Source: Macrotis lagotis (lineage: Eukaryota > Chordata > Mammalia > Peramelemorphia > Peramelidae). From it: a stretch of 64,000 nt of DNA. The stretch lies in NCBI RefSeq assembly GCF_037893015.1, contig NC_133665.1, positions 41,368,537 to 41,432,536 of the forward strand, given 5' to 3'. The notes under the pieces were generated by a model that ran no database searches, had not been told where the DNA came from, and saw only the letters and a program-made list of their open reading frames with translations. The position numbers were made by a program, and so were the translations under genes. This document shows, piece by piece, positions 45,395 through 57,106 of the stretch (positions are counted from its first letter, which is position 1; every line of letters starts with the position of its first letter).

Positions 45395-46790
45395 TATTTA
45401 ATTGATCTTGCATTTCTTGATAGTTGTATTTATTTATTCTTCATTTATATTGTTTGGAATACTTTCAAGTCTAATATTCTACTTAGGCCTCTTTAGTTTT
45501 TTACAGAGATGTTTCAAATGTCTTTTATTGAATATCCTTTTTTCATCTATGATTAGGTCCAGGTTTGCAGAATATGTAATTTTGGGTTGTAGCTTGAGGT
45601 TCTCTGATTTTTTAAGCTATATTATTCCTTTTTTTCTCTGTGGTTTATGAGGAATGCAAAATATTCTTCAAATTTGCTTTTCTTTATATTTGAAGGCTTT
45701 TCTCTTGATTGCTTGTCAAATTTGTTGGATGAAAGGATATTATCATTGGGATTATTCAATTTAAATAATATGCATCTTGGAGTTAGCAGTTTAGGATTTT
45801 TTCTGGAAGTAAACTTTATATTATTTTTATTGGTGTTTTGGGGGATATTATTTCATAATTTTTGGTTTGTTATTTTCTTTTGGGCTACCAATGATCTTTA
45901 AGTTTTCTCTAGTAAACTATGTTCAAGACCAACATGTTTCATATTTTAATGTTGATTTAATTGCTTGTTCTCTAGGTTTTTAACTAAATTTTCCTCATGA
46001 AATTTTGGTGATTTTATTCTTTTTTTCCCTTTAATATTTTCCTATCACTCACTTTGGAGGACCTTCCCCTTTCATGGTGCATTTCCCCCCCTAGGATTTG
46101 ATCTCAAAGCAATCTCATCACCCTACCCCATCAAGAATTTTATTTTATTTTATTTTATTTTCCATTAGCACTGGTCTCTGCCCTAAGTAGCTTCTAGGAG
46201 AAATAGCATTGACCTTCTATTTTTTTCAGCCTCTTTTTCCTCAGGTCTAGTGCAGTTCTACATACTGATATCTACACTAAATCTCTTTGTTCCTTAGTTC
46301 TTTGCATAGTCTGAGTAAATGGCAGCTATTTTTCAAAGGTTTGTGAAAGGGCAGAGAAATTGTTCTAGGTAGAGTTTCTGCTGCACAGGAGTTCCCTAGT
46401 CCATGGCCCACACCAGGCAATAAGAAAGCAAGTCCCTTATGATTGCATTTCCTCTATGTGTGGCTAGGCAGAATTGAGGTCTCTACTAGTGTAATAAGAT
46501 GCTGAAGTAAGGGCAGCTACTGAAGCAAGAGGGAAATCCTTAATTGACTCCCAAAGCATAAACTAGTGGGTTGATTTGGGTTCTGAATCATGGATATTGA
46601 GTGAATAAGCTAAGTATTAGTATCTTACACTTTTAATTCATATGGCATTTCTTTGCTGAGCTTTTTGTTTTCTTATCCATTGGAACTAGTTGTAATTGTT
46701 TTACCTCTCAGACACAATTCTTTGTTGGACCTTTTTCTTTGAGAGTTAGGGGGGAATTAGAGAAAATGTCTAGTCCTCCATCTTTTGTTT
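45395..46790 (-). mobile_element. L1 5' half (ORF1 and 5'UTR), antisense, old
   Basis: Antisense ORF1 C-terminal landmarks ('atgtcttttattgaatatcc', 'gtaattttgggttgtagctt') lead through T-rich antisense coiled-coil sequence to a GC-richer 5'UTR-like part (46050-46660) and an L1-like 5' edge near 46780 ('ctagtcctccatcttttg'). A (TTTTA)n run lies at about 46139-46163. The 82- and 84-codon + frames are T-rich antisense artefacts. Confidence 0.5.
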
Positions 46791-46890
46791 ATATTGTCTA
46801 GAGTGTATGGCTTTTCTCTGAGGGGAATGTACATATTCAGCTCACTAGCTTTTCAAATTAAGAATGACATTAATAAAACATCATTTAATA

Positions 46891-46921
<31 letters not shown>

Positions 46922-47154
46922 CATCCATGTGTGGATATGTATTTCTGTGCTTTTGTATGTCTATATGTATGTAGGTATGTTATAAATTACTTCCAGTAAT
47001 AGAAAAAAAGACTTTTAAATGTAGAAAATGGGAAAAAGAAGAAAAGGTAATGTAGAGAAATAAATCTGATTGGGAAAGAAAGGGAGCAAAAGAGAGACAG
47101 GGAGAGGAGAGAAGACAGACAGAAAGAGATAGTGAGAGAGGGAAAGAAGAGAAG

Positions 47155-47230
<76 letters not shown>

Positions 47231-47574
47231 TAGTCATAGAAAGAGATGATAGAAAGAGAGAAATCAGTAGATTCTGAAATCATCATCATCATTAAAACAC
47301 ATTTATATAAATCTTTACAAAGTTCTTATTCCCAACACCTTTATGAATGAATTAGTATAAGCACCAGTCAGAAATAGACTATTTGGATCTCCCTCTATAC
47401 TTATAGCAGAGGCTTCATATTGTTGTTATTAAATTCTCTTTGCTAATGCTTCGTTATCATTTTTCTCCCTAGTTTCTCAGACCCAGGTTTCCTTATTTGT
47501 CTCTCTTGTTGGATTTGGTCTACTCCTCTCAGACAAACATCTCTAAGTTTGTGTTTTTTAATCTCTTTATCCTT
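46791..47574. repeat. (AT)n and long (GA)n microsatellites, otherwise unassigned
   Basis: (AT)n at about 46894-46921. A long (GA)n run at about 47158-47225 sits inside a purine-rich stretch from about 47020. The minus-strand SLSLSL frames of 85 and 101 codons are artefacts of this repeat. Confidence 0.85.
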
Positions 47575-47740
47575 TCTTAGGTCAGATAGATTTGGAATCA
47601 AATATCACTTCATATACAATTGTGTGATCCTGGAGGAATCATTTTAAACAGTAAGGAATTCAGTTTCCTCATCTGTAAAATTAAGTTTTCAGACTCATTG
47701 GTACCTTCTAGCTCAAAACCCATGATCCAATGATCCATGA
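47575..47740 (+). repeat. MIR-type SINE
   Basis: 'tttggaatcaaatatcactt', 'cagtttcctcatctgtaaaa' and 'cttctagctcaaaacccatg' follow the CORE-SINE body and end. Confidence 0.7.
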
Positions 47741-48029
47741 TCATATAATTTTATAACAATTCAAATTTTATTTCCATGCAGGTTTTTTTTGTTTTAAATA
47801 CTTAGGCTCAAAAAATAATTTTTCATTTGCCAACATATTTCTCTCTATGGTATATTTCTAATTCATGTGAGCTTCTGATCATTAACTCCTAATGGATCAA
47901 CATTCTGCTAGAGGAATTAAGATATCTATAGGAATAACAATAATATATAACACAATGAGTTAAATAATAAAACAAATATGGAAATATGGAAAATTTTTCT
48001 GATTTTTCATTTTGGGAACAGCGACAGTT

Positions 48030-48650
48030 ACATTTTTTCCATTCACTCAGCAAAGCATTATTAGACATCAATTGTGTGCTAGATTCTGTGCTAGGTGATA
48101 AGGATATAAGGACATATATGAAACAATTCCTACCCTCAGGAAGCTTATATTCTATTGAGAAAATAATATAATCACAGAGAAGGAAATATAGAAAATATAA
48201 AGCAAATAAATGGTAATCTCCAGGTAGTACAACATTAAAAATTGGTAGGAGTGGGATATACTTCAAGTAGAAAGTTCAATGTTAGCTAAACTTGAAGGAA
48301 ACAAGTGATTATACCAGAACGAGGTAAAGATGCAGTATATTTCAGGCAGAAAGATAATCTGTGCAGAGATGGATTATTGACTTTGTTTAGAATACAGAGA
48401 ACATGAGAGTAAAATATGATAAACTTAGAAAGATAGGCTGGAGTCAGAATGTGAAGGTCTTTAAATGGCAAACAGAGGGGTTTGTATTTTTTTCCCTCAA
48501 AACAAGAGGGAACTTTCTTGGGTGGGAGAAATGGCCATACCTCTGTTTTGGGAATATCCATTGGTTACTTTTGTGGAAGACCAGGTGGAAAGGGACAAGA
48601 CTGAAAGAAGAGATACCATTTAGGAGGCTACTGAAATTTTCCAAGTGACT
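48030..48650 (-). repeat. L2 LINE, antisense
   Basis: 'ttgtgtgctagattctgtgc', 'ttcctaccctcaggaagctt', 'gtgaaggtctttaaatggca' and 'aacagaggggtttgta' follow the antisense L2 3' part in order. The 125-codon minus and 81-codon + frames lie within or over this decayed LINE and do not resemble any protein I know. Confidence 0.7.
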
Positions 48651-49959
48651 ATCGAAAGAAGTTGGGTTGTATATAAGAAGGTACCTCTTAAAACCAATGT
48701 TATGAACACTGAAATGAGCACTCCTTATAGAGCAATGAGTATATATGACCTCTGACAGAAGAGGTTAGACAAGTGCCCCAGACAACTTAACACATATTTT
48801 TCAATATGAAGTATTTGTCAGAACCCTCTGGACTGAAGACAGTAAGGTGATTGAGTTCATCTATCAAAGTCCTTTCAGTTGTAAATTTATGAATTGTTTA
48901 TGTGGCCATTTTTAGATATTGTTTTGAATATTTATTGATAAGCATTATGTTAAATATGACAACCATCTCTCTTGAAAATCAGTGTCCAGTGCATTGATTT
49001 TATAATTATGTAAGTTGCATAAATTTGGCATGCTTCTGCAAAAATTAATTGAATCAAGTTTGATAGTTCATACAAAATTATGAACTCTACACAATCAAAT
49101 ATATTGAGTATAGGTCACTTGGTATGTGGGAAATTGATGATGCCATTAAAGCAGTCAACACTGAAGAGTAAGAAACTATGAATGGAATTTGGTTAGTCTC
49201 TTGAGGAGGGGGCAAGTAATACTGAGAGCCAAGATCTCATTCTTCTTCATTTTCCAAGGAGCATACTTCCCATTTAGTTGAGTCTTATCTAGGTTAAGGA
49301 ACCAGAGGTGACTTTCCAAGGATCTAATTTTGGATCAGAGGAGGTAAGATTTAGAATTAACATCACCCAGTAATTTATATGCCAACCTTCAGGAAAACTT
49401 AAGCATAGAAGAATTCAGTTCTAGAGAGTAAGTACAAATTTTTGCAGGACTTAGGATAAAGGGAAAATAAATCTTATGCCTATTAGGAGGTAGAGGAAAT
49501 AAAGTGAGTAGCTAAGTCATCATGCTAAAATAAATGACTTACAATTAAACTCCGACTTCAAAGTAGCAGCATATGAAATCTCCTACCACCCAACATTTTC
49601 TGGGTGCCTTCAATGCAAAGATAAGTTTAGATCAGTATAGAATAAATATAATTAGAAAATATCATTCAAGAGGAGGAAACTAGAGGAGCTAATAGCTAGT
49701 GGACTACATAGAAGGCTCATTCCCATGTATTCTAAATACTTTATTCAATAAAGAATTCTGATGGTGCTGGCAATGGCAAGAGAGGAACTATACCAAATTA
49801 CAACAAAAACAGAAATTGGTTATAAACAACAACAAATAACTTATTACTGATGTGGAAATCATTCATGAACCAGTTTTTTGTTATAATCAGACCACTGACT
49901 AGAGCAAAGCTCAAAATTAACCAAAAACTAGTACCAAAAAAAAAGAATAAAATGAAGGA
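48651..49959. other. Apparently unique sequence
   Basis: No repeat family, RNA or coding signal recognised over 1.3 kb. Confidence 0.5.
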
Positions 49960-50165
49960 AAAAATGAAAAATTACTAAAAGTGTTATTAAGGAAGGCTCA
50001 CTGGAAAAACTGGTACCTAACTGGGTTTTGAAAAAAGGAGAAAATAAACAGATATGATAAAAGTGTTCATTCCAAGCATGAGAAACAATGCAAACAAGAA
50101 CCAGAGATAGAACAGAGCAAGATGAGACTGGAGACCATGGAATAGTCCTGTGAATTCAGAGTTAT
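49960..50165 (-). repeat. L2 LINE fragment, antisense
   Basis: 'aaggaaggctcactggaaaa', 'tgttcattccaagcatgaga' and 'aacagagcaagatgagactg' follow the antisense L2 region upstream of its tail. Confidence 0.55.
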
Positions 50166-50767
50166 TGTGGCTAAAACAATCATTTCCTCATAGCCAACTT
50201 GGTGATAAAACCATAGGAAAATGACTCACAGCAAAGAATAATTCATTAACTCATTAACTCAATAACTCATTAACTACACCAGTGATACATTAAAAAAGAC
50301 TAAGACCTAATAAAAATGATATCATAGTTTTATACTTGTTCAGTGGTTAAGAAAAATGTAAATGCATCAATCAATTGGAGCAGCATCCCCATTCTCAGGT
50401 TTCTGCTAAGTCTATGCCTGGGCTATACCAGAAAAATTGAACAGGTCTCTATAATGCCAGGTCTCAGTCAGAGGCCATGGCAGAAGTTGTGAACTGGGTG
50501 TAGCTCCACTCTGCCTGCAGTTCAACAGCAGCATACAATAAATCTAGCACTTTACTTTGACAAAGATCTGAAGTTTCCTTGTAGAAGTGTGGAAGGGATA
50601 CTGTTTGTAAATTATTGTTGTGGAAAAAAGGTTTATCTGATAATTGTTCTATTTCAGACAAAAATCACACTTAAGAAAATGTGAAATTCATGCTATGTTC
50701 AATTGTTCCATAACTTATCAATCCCCTTGGAACACATCTGCATTTTAAAAATAAGTATTTTAGCAAA
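50166..50767. other. Unassigned, with a small 10-base tandem
   Basis: Units of 'cattaactca' repeat at about 50243-50273. The 65-codon minus frame at 50464-50661 has no domain I recognise. Confidence 0.5.
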
Positions 50768-50850
50768 CCAGAAAGTATTTTATTTTAAGCATTTAAAAAC
50801 ATTATTCTGAGGAGTTCATCACACTGCCAAAGGGGTTCTTAACCCCCCCC
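50768..50850 (-). repeat. hAT-like miniature element, partial
   Basis: 'tattttattttaagcattta', 'acattattctgaggagttca' and 'cactgccaaaggggttctta' follow the antisense inner part of the element seen at 26870 and 61018. Confidence 0.6.
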
Positions 50851-51234
50851 ATCACCAAAATGTTTCTGATGTAGTGCTTTAGTGAAAAATTTTTGTAGCT
50901 TAAAAATGTTTTGGTTGCTGAATTTATTTCAAAAAGAATTATATTTCATTTAAGGATTGTCAATGTCTCAGATTCCTTTACTTAGATCTTATATTTGTTA
51001 ATATTTCATTTGATTGACATTTTATTTTTATATTTTTATTTCATTTTAACAACTTCTCAAGATATTTTTAAATGATTTTTTAAAAAATAAAAAAAATTTA
51101 TTTTTTAATTAAGGAGAGGAGTGAACAGACTTGATTTCATCAGAGTAGATAGTTTCTGATGGTATACAATAATTTAACAATAGAATCAAAGTATATAATA
51201 ATATAACAAAAAATAGCTGTTATATAGCTACGAG
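50851..51234. other. No recognised feature
   Basis: Very AT-rich (for example 51060-51110). Nothing assigned. Confidence 0.5.
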
Positions 51235-51435
51235 TCATTTCATTTTTTCATCACAACATCCTTTAAGGTAGGTACTTTATTAAACCCATTTTAAAAATGA
51301 CAAATCTGATATAAACAAAAATTAAGTGCCTTGTCTGGGTTCACACATCTAAATATCTAAGGTTAATATTCAAATTCAAGTTTCCTTGCCTCCAAGTGTA
51401 GAATTCTATCTACTATGGCACCTAAATGCCAAATG
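51235..51435 (-). repeat. MIR SINE, antisense
   Basis: 'ttaaggtaggtactttatta', 'aagtgccttgtctgggttca' and 'attctatctactatggcacc' follow antisense MIR to its head. Confidence 0.7.
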
Positions 51436-51699
51436 TCTTTATTATGCCCTAAAATTATAAAGAACAGCAACAATGACATATATTTATATATTTATATCAA
51501 CATATCACAATGAGAGACACAAGGTTAGGGAGCAGCCTATGTGGAAAAAAAGATGCAGGGTTTTGTGGGTACAAATTTATATGTTTTAATTATGTGATAG
51601 CAAACATAAAAACCATCAATAAGCATTCATTAAATACTTACTAATATGTCAGACACTGAGAATACAAAGACAGAAAGGTAATAGTCTAATGAAATTTCA

Positions 51700-52225
51700 A
51701 AATTACAGAGAAATATAGTGTCCAGGGCAATGGAAATCATCCTGTAGTTTGTCCTATTTAGATCAACTCTGGAGCATCACTCTTAGTTCCAGTGTTTAGG
51801 AAGGTCACTAATGAATGGGGCACATTTAGAAGAGCAAAACCAGGATGATGGAAAGAATGTATACCTGGACATACAAGTATTAGTTAAGGATGTCCAAAAT
51901 ATAAAAAAGAAAACTGGGAATTTATGATTATTATGTTTATGATTATTATATTTAAATTGTTATATTTAGAAGAGACTTTAGTATTTTGCTTGACCTCAGG
52001 GGGTAGAATGAGGACCAATTGGTGAAAGTTTTGGGGAGAACAATTTCCAAAAGGAATTTTGTAATAACTAAAATTGTCCAGAAATGAGATGGGAGATAAT
52101 TATGCAGAGGCTGGATAAACATGGGCCAGGGATGTTATAATTAGGTTTTCTATTTAGGTAAGAATTAGACCAAATTTCTAAGGAACTCTCTTACATTAAG
52201 ATTCTATAATTCTTTACTCAGATCC
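51700..52225 (+). repeat. L3/CR1 LINE 3' end
   Basis: Sense CR1/L3 landmarks in order: 'ctttaggaagg'-type block (51797), 'gcaaaaccaggatgatggaa' (51834), 'cctcagggggtagaatgagg' (51995), 'taactaaaattgtccagaaa' (52066), 'gcagaggctggataaac' (52114), then a degraded 'ctcttacattaagattctat' end. About 0.5 kb, with an AT-rich gap at 51900-51970. Confidence 0.75.
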
Positions 52226-53524
52226 TTGTAATGGCTCTGCTGGTGAGTATTAGAAATGCAGTCCTGATAAATGACTTGGGGTTGCCATATATCACCATGA
52301 ATTACTTCACATCTCCAAAGTGGGAGGGGACCTGATAGAACAAAATCCAAAGGGACTCTCTCAGGCCAACGTATTCCAATAGGGAGTGGAATTTCCCACC
52401 CACCCCTCTGTGTTCCACAGTGTGCCCTACATCACCTCCCTACAAAGAAGCAGTTGGCATGATCCATGGAGTCCAGCCTCAGATAAAGTTTCCCTGTGAG
52501 TCTCCCATGACTGCAGCCTAACTACCTTTGTTCACTTTCTGTTGTCAGTGATGAAATGACTGGCTCACAGGACAGATATATTCTCAGAGGATGAGTTGTT
52601 GCCATGACCAGCTGTGCTGCCTTTGGTTGGCAATGGAGAATCACAGATGGAAACCACCACATTCCCAGTTTGTTTGGTTTCTGATTCTGCTTATTTCAAG
52701 AGGGTCTGTGAAATGATAGCTGCAACTCTGGAAACAGCTTTAGTAAGGAAGAGGGGGCTTGGGTGGGGGTTGGGGGGGGAGGCACATTCTCATTTTGGTT
52801 TTGTCTATATGAGGGATTCTCAACTCTCGTTTTGCAATGTCCTCTGGTTATTTTAGTTATTTAATTCTGATCATATGAAGAGGTCATTGTGAAATTTTCA
52901 AAACAAAATTAAGCATAATTCCTTTAATTTCAGAAATAAATATATACATACCCCTGAGTCCTTTCAAAGAAGGGTCACAAATCAATGAATAATAATAGCA
53001 CGTCTCTAATTTAAGTTTGGCGATCACTGGGCCACACAACAACAAAATAACTACTGAAAAGTGAAACAAGTGAACAAAAAATCTGGAGGAATCAATCACT
53101 GTGTCAATTATTCTACTACAAGGGCCACACAATCTACCATATACCAGGGCTTAATTCTGACAAAGAAGAACTGATTGGTGATGTGGAAGTAAGATGTCAT
53201 TCTGGTCTTCATAATAGGAGGGGAGCAGTGGGCAGACTTGAACATGTCTCCAAACATTAGAAAATACATTGTAAAAAAGTCACAGGGTAAACATGATCTC
53301 ATTGCAAGATGGTTTAAATGAGAATATGATTCCAAAAGAATAAAATTGTCTACAGACATTTGGGAATTATCCCTGTGAATGACTAATATTATACAATCTT
53401 TACCAAGAAGTAGGCATTTTTCTTTTTTTGATCTTGCTTTGACCATGTCTTTTGGAGGAAAATAGTCTTTGTTGACTTTAGTCTACCTATTCATTTATTT
53501 TTTTGGTCTATTGGTCTATCATCT
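52226..53524. other. Apparently unique sequence
   Basis: The first 600 bases are somewhat GC-richer than their surroundings, with no recognised repeat. The frames at 52614-52856, 52884-53132 and 53108-53446 have no recognised domain. Confidence 0.5.
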
Positions 53525-53725
53525 ATTAGAGACTGGGCCTATCTTCCCCAGGCTGAAGTGCAATAGCCATTCATGTGTCAGTACTAATGCTGATCATCAC
53601 AGAAATTTTTACCTGTTCCACTTTTCCAACCTGGACTCACAAAGTCAAGTTATCCACCAGTCACAGTCCCTTTTAGATACAGGGGTTACAGTCCTAGGAG
53701 ACTACATTCAGTGTTAGTTTTAATA
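53525..53725 (-). pseudogene. RN7SL: 7SL RNA pseudogene, 5' truncated, antisense
   Basis: The signal recognition particle RNA is about 300 nt. This segment matches the reverse complement of its 3' two thirds: 'agagactgggcctatcttcc' (its 3' end), 'ccaggctgaagtgcaatagc', 'gctgatcatcacagaaattt', 'acctgttcc', 'caacctggactcac', then a weaker 'cctaggagactacattcagt' block. The first 120 bases are clear and the far end is eroded. The 5' arm is missing, as in L1-mediated retrocopies. It has no promoter and is not expected to function. Confidence 0.78.
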
Positions 53726-54150
53726 TTTTTCAGAAATCTAACTTAATCTCTGTGGAGGTAGTTAATAGGTGTGTCATCTACACTCAACCTAAGAGGGAAA
53801 TAAGACTCACACATTATATCATGTGTGCCTGAGATGACTGTCACTAATGTTTAAGCATCATTTATTTATTTTAACTGTGGGAAAATATGCTATGTATCAC
53901 TATAAAGGCAAAATAAAAGGGTAATATCTTGGTGAGATTATGAAGTTCTTGTGCAAATATACCCTACAATCTCCAAGGAAGTAACCAGTACTGGACCTGA
54001 AACAGTCAGATGAAGGGCAGATAAGGGGAAAGATGACAGCGGCCTTTAAAGAGTTAAGTCTGTTATTTGGAATATCTTGACTCTGAAATCATCAACTATC
54101 TCAGCTTCACATAAGATATTTCTAGCAAGTCATAGTGACTTCAGCCTACA

Positions 54151-54219
<69 letters not shown>
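53726..54219. repeat. (CA)n-(GA)n compound microsatellite, otherwise unassigned
   Basis: (CA)n at about 54149-54168 passes directly into (GA)n at 54169-54221. The preceding 400 bases are not recognised. The 61-codon frame through the repeat is an artefact. Confidence 0.85.
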
Positions 54220-54225
<6 letters not shown>

Positions 54226-54960
54226 TCTTAAACTCTGAAATTCCCTTCCTTGATCCCAGACTACAGTTTTCCTTCTTTCCTAGAACCTCATCTCCTCTGA
54301 ATCTGGTCTTTATTCTCTGAAGACTTCTGACCTCTCAAGTCCATTCTATTATATAGTCCTTCACTCTGCCTCTGGCTTCATTTCCCTGCCTTCAGGGTCT
54401 TGAAGTAACATTTGAGTTAACCAGACTGTTCTCCCTCCTTGAATTGCCTTTAGAATTTCAACCCCTCAAACCCATCACGCATCTTCTCCATGTCTATTCC
54501 TAAGACAAAGAAAATCATGAAATCTTTTGTACTGGATACACTATAAATTTGTGCTATTTAATCTCAACTGTATTCTCATAACTGTAGGTAAGAGCATGTC
54601 TATTTATTTATCTCTGATTTACTTATTCTCTATGTTTTCCACAGCAGCCTCTCTTCAGGATCCAAAATGCACTCCATTCTTTCTCTCAGAAAATGACCTT
54701 GCATCCTACTTTATTCAGAATACTGATGCTATTCATAATAAAGTACATTTCCTACCTCAAAACTTTTCTGCTTATTTTTTCTGTCCTCAAATACTCTTAT
54801 TTAGTAACAGACAATGAAGTATCTCTTCTAGCCATGGATGATCCCTTCTACCTCCCATGCTTCTATGTATCTGTGATTCCTTACCTCAATCTTTATGTTC
54901 TATTGATTCTGTGTTCTAATCTCTTCTATATTAAGGCTTCTTTCTCACAAAAAGAAAAAA
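54220..54960 (+). repeat. L2 LINE coding region, sense, decayed
   Basis: 'aatgaccttgcatcctactt', 'gatgctattcataataaagt', 'caatgaagtatctcttctag' and 'ttaaggcttctttctcacaa' follow the L2 ORF2 segment between endonuclease and reverse transcriptase. The 96- and 103-codon frames at 54527-55004 are remains of this LINE or chance, not a gene. Confidence 0.55.
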
Positions 54961-55499
54961 GGGAAGCAAAAAAGAAGGAGGGAGGGAAGAAAGAAATTAA
55001 ATAAGCAGTTATTGTCTCCTAGAGTTGCAATGACAAATTGTTCAAATACATGGAGGTGGGAGATGACATGTCAAATTGGGGGAAGATTAGATATAGATCA
55101 TTTAGGAATAAGGTATTTTAAAAGAGCTTTTAAATATCTCAATATTGTTATATCATTGAAGGAATATTGTTCATAAAATATTTTGCTGCTTGGGGCATCT
55201 AGAAAAATATATTAGAACTAAAAGTATTATATTGTTAGATTAAAATGCAAACGTTCCTTTTTCAAATTAAAGTAAAAGAGAAGTGATAAACATACAAGTG
55301 TTTTTCATGCAGTTCAAAAAAGTACTAATGTAAATCAATCAAAAATATTTATAAAAAATCTATTCTTATCTCAGTTGTTAGTGCATCCTCTCTGCCTACA
55401 GAAATTATTTTGTGCATATATACTTATTATATAAATATATATGACATAATATATAAATACATATTTAAATATATGTAATTTACTTGCTTGTATTTTTCC
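54961..55499. other. No recognised feature
   Basis: A/G-rich start (54950-55000), then AT-rich sequence. Nothing assigned. Confidence 0.5.
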
Positions 55500-55885
55500 T
55501 CCTAAATGCAGCTGAATCTCCTTACTATTCCCAAAGTTAAATAATTCTTCCCTCTGAGAATTTATAATATTTGCCTATTCAAATTCTTTTCCCTAGGTTC
55601 TCTATGTCCAAAGCCTATCCAAAATTTAAGGCCTAGATCAGATATCTGTAAGTCTAGACTAAAATGGCCATTATCTTCACTGAATCTGCTAGTACTGCTA
55701 TATTTATGTTATATTACTATTTCTGTGATACAGTGTGTGTGTATATGTTTGTTAATTGTGTTGTCTGTTCAATAAGACCATAATCCAAAGAGGAGAAAAT
55801 GTCATATTTCTTTTTATCCTCTTTGTATGCACATTATTTCACATAGTAGGTAGTCAGAAATATTTTGTTTACAGAACTGGATAGA
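55500..55885 (+). repeat. L2-like 3' end (tentative)
   Basis: 'aggcctagatcagatatctg', 'aataagaccataatccaaag' and 'cacatagtaggtagtcagaa' resemble the last part of L2. Weak in the middle. Confidence 0.4.
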
Positions 55886-56334
55886 AAATGAAACAAACTA
55901 AAAATGAAATTTTTTGTTCCAGTCTGATGGTACTATGGTTACAGGATAATTCCCAGTTATTGTCAACTTTTAAATTATCTCTTGATCCAATTCTTCAAGT
56001 GTTAAATTTGTTTCATGAAAAATTAGGTGTCAGTTATTTGAAATAAATATCCTAGTAAACCTTAGATGCTTTCAGTGTTCATCATGAACTGACAACTGTC
56101 CTTCTATGTTACCTTTCCTCTGTAACATCACAGTTCTCCTTATTTGGTAAGATATAAAACATAGTCCCATTCTGGATGCCATCCAGTTTTTTTTAGAATT
56201 CATGATATTAAAAGTGACCTTGAGGTCTACATTCAATTTGTTGAATTCCTCTGTCTAGAGCAAGAGCTCATGGTTTTACTCACCTTTATAGAAAGGACCA
56301 GTTTCTTGAAGAGAAAAGAAGATCCCATTAAGTT
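55886..56334. other. No recognised feature
   Basis: Nothing assigned. Confidence 0.5.
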
Positions 56335-57045
56335 TTGCAAACAAACCTTTTGATTCAGCAAAACTACTACTACTAAGTCCATCTCAGAGAGATCATAAAA
56401 AAGAAAAAAGATCCATATGTACAAAAATATTCATAGAAGCTCTTTTTTGTAGTGGAAAAGAATTGGAAATTCTTTGAGGGGATGCCCATCAATTGGGGAA
56501 TGACTGAACAAATTGTAAAAACATGAATGGAATACTATTTTTCTGTAAGAAATCATGAATGGGCAGGCATCACAAAATCCTGGAAAGACTTGCATGAACT
56601 TATGCTAAGTGAAGTAAGCATAACAAGGAGACTATTGTACACATAACAGTTGATGATCAACTATGATAGACTTAGCTCCTCAGCAGTACAATGATCAGAC
56701 AATTCTAAAAGACTTGTAATGAAAAATACCATCCACATCCAGGGAAAGAACTATAGTGTCTAAACACAGACCAGACATACTACTGACAATTTTTAAAAAT
56801 TTGTTTTATGCTTTTCCCCTTTTGCTCTGATTATTTTTTCACAACATAATTAATATGGAAATGTTTGACATAGTTGTACAAGTATGACCTATATCAGATA
56901 ACTCACTTCCACAGCAAGAGGGGAGGGAAGGAAGGGAGAGAGAAAAGTGTAGAATTCAAAATCTTAAAAAAATAATTGTTGAAAACCATCTTTACATGTA
57001 AGCAATAATAAAATAATTGAATGAATGAATGAATAAGCAATTAAA
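56335..57045 (+). mobile_element. L1 3' end, sense
   Basis: 'atccatatgtacaaaaatat', 'gatgcccatcaattgggg', 'gaaagacttgcatgaactta', 'cttagctcctcagcagtaca', 'cagggaaagaactatag' and an 'aaaccatctttacatgtaag' end with a short (GAAT)n tail. 5' truncated. It forms an inverted pair with the antisense L1 at 57121-57715. Confidence 0.85.
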
Positions 57046-57106
57046 AAAGTATTGCAAAGACTCTCACCTTCAATTTCTTAAACAATAAAAATCATACTAG
57101 AATAAA

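Noticed and set aside
46980..47292. Minus-strand SLSLSL frames of 85 and 101 codons
   Set aside because: They translate the (GA)n microsatellite in two frames.
47889..48266. 125-codon minus-strand frame
   Set aside because: Most of it lies over the decayed antisense L2 piece and no protein family is recognisable.
50823..50850. C-rich run after 'ggggttctta' as a possible i-motif or G-quadruplex
   Set aside because: Only one C-run is present, and the sequence is better explained as the end of a hAT-like miniature element.
54135..54320. 61-codon frame of HTHTHT then RERERE
   Set aside because: It translates the (CA)n-(GA)n repeat.
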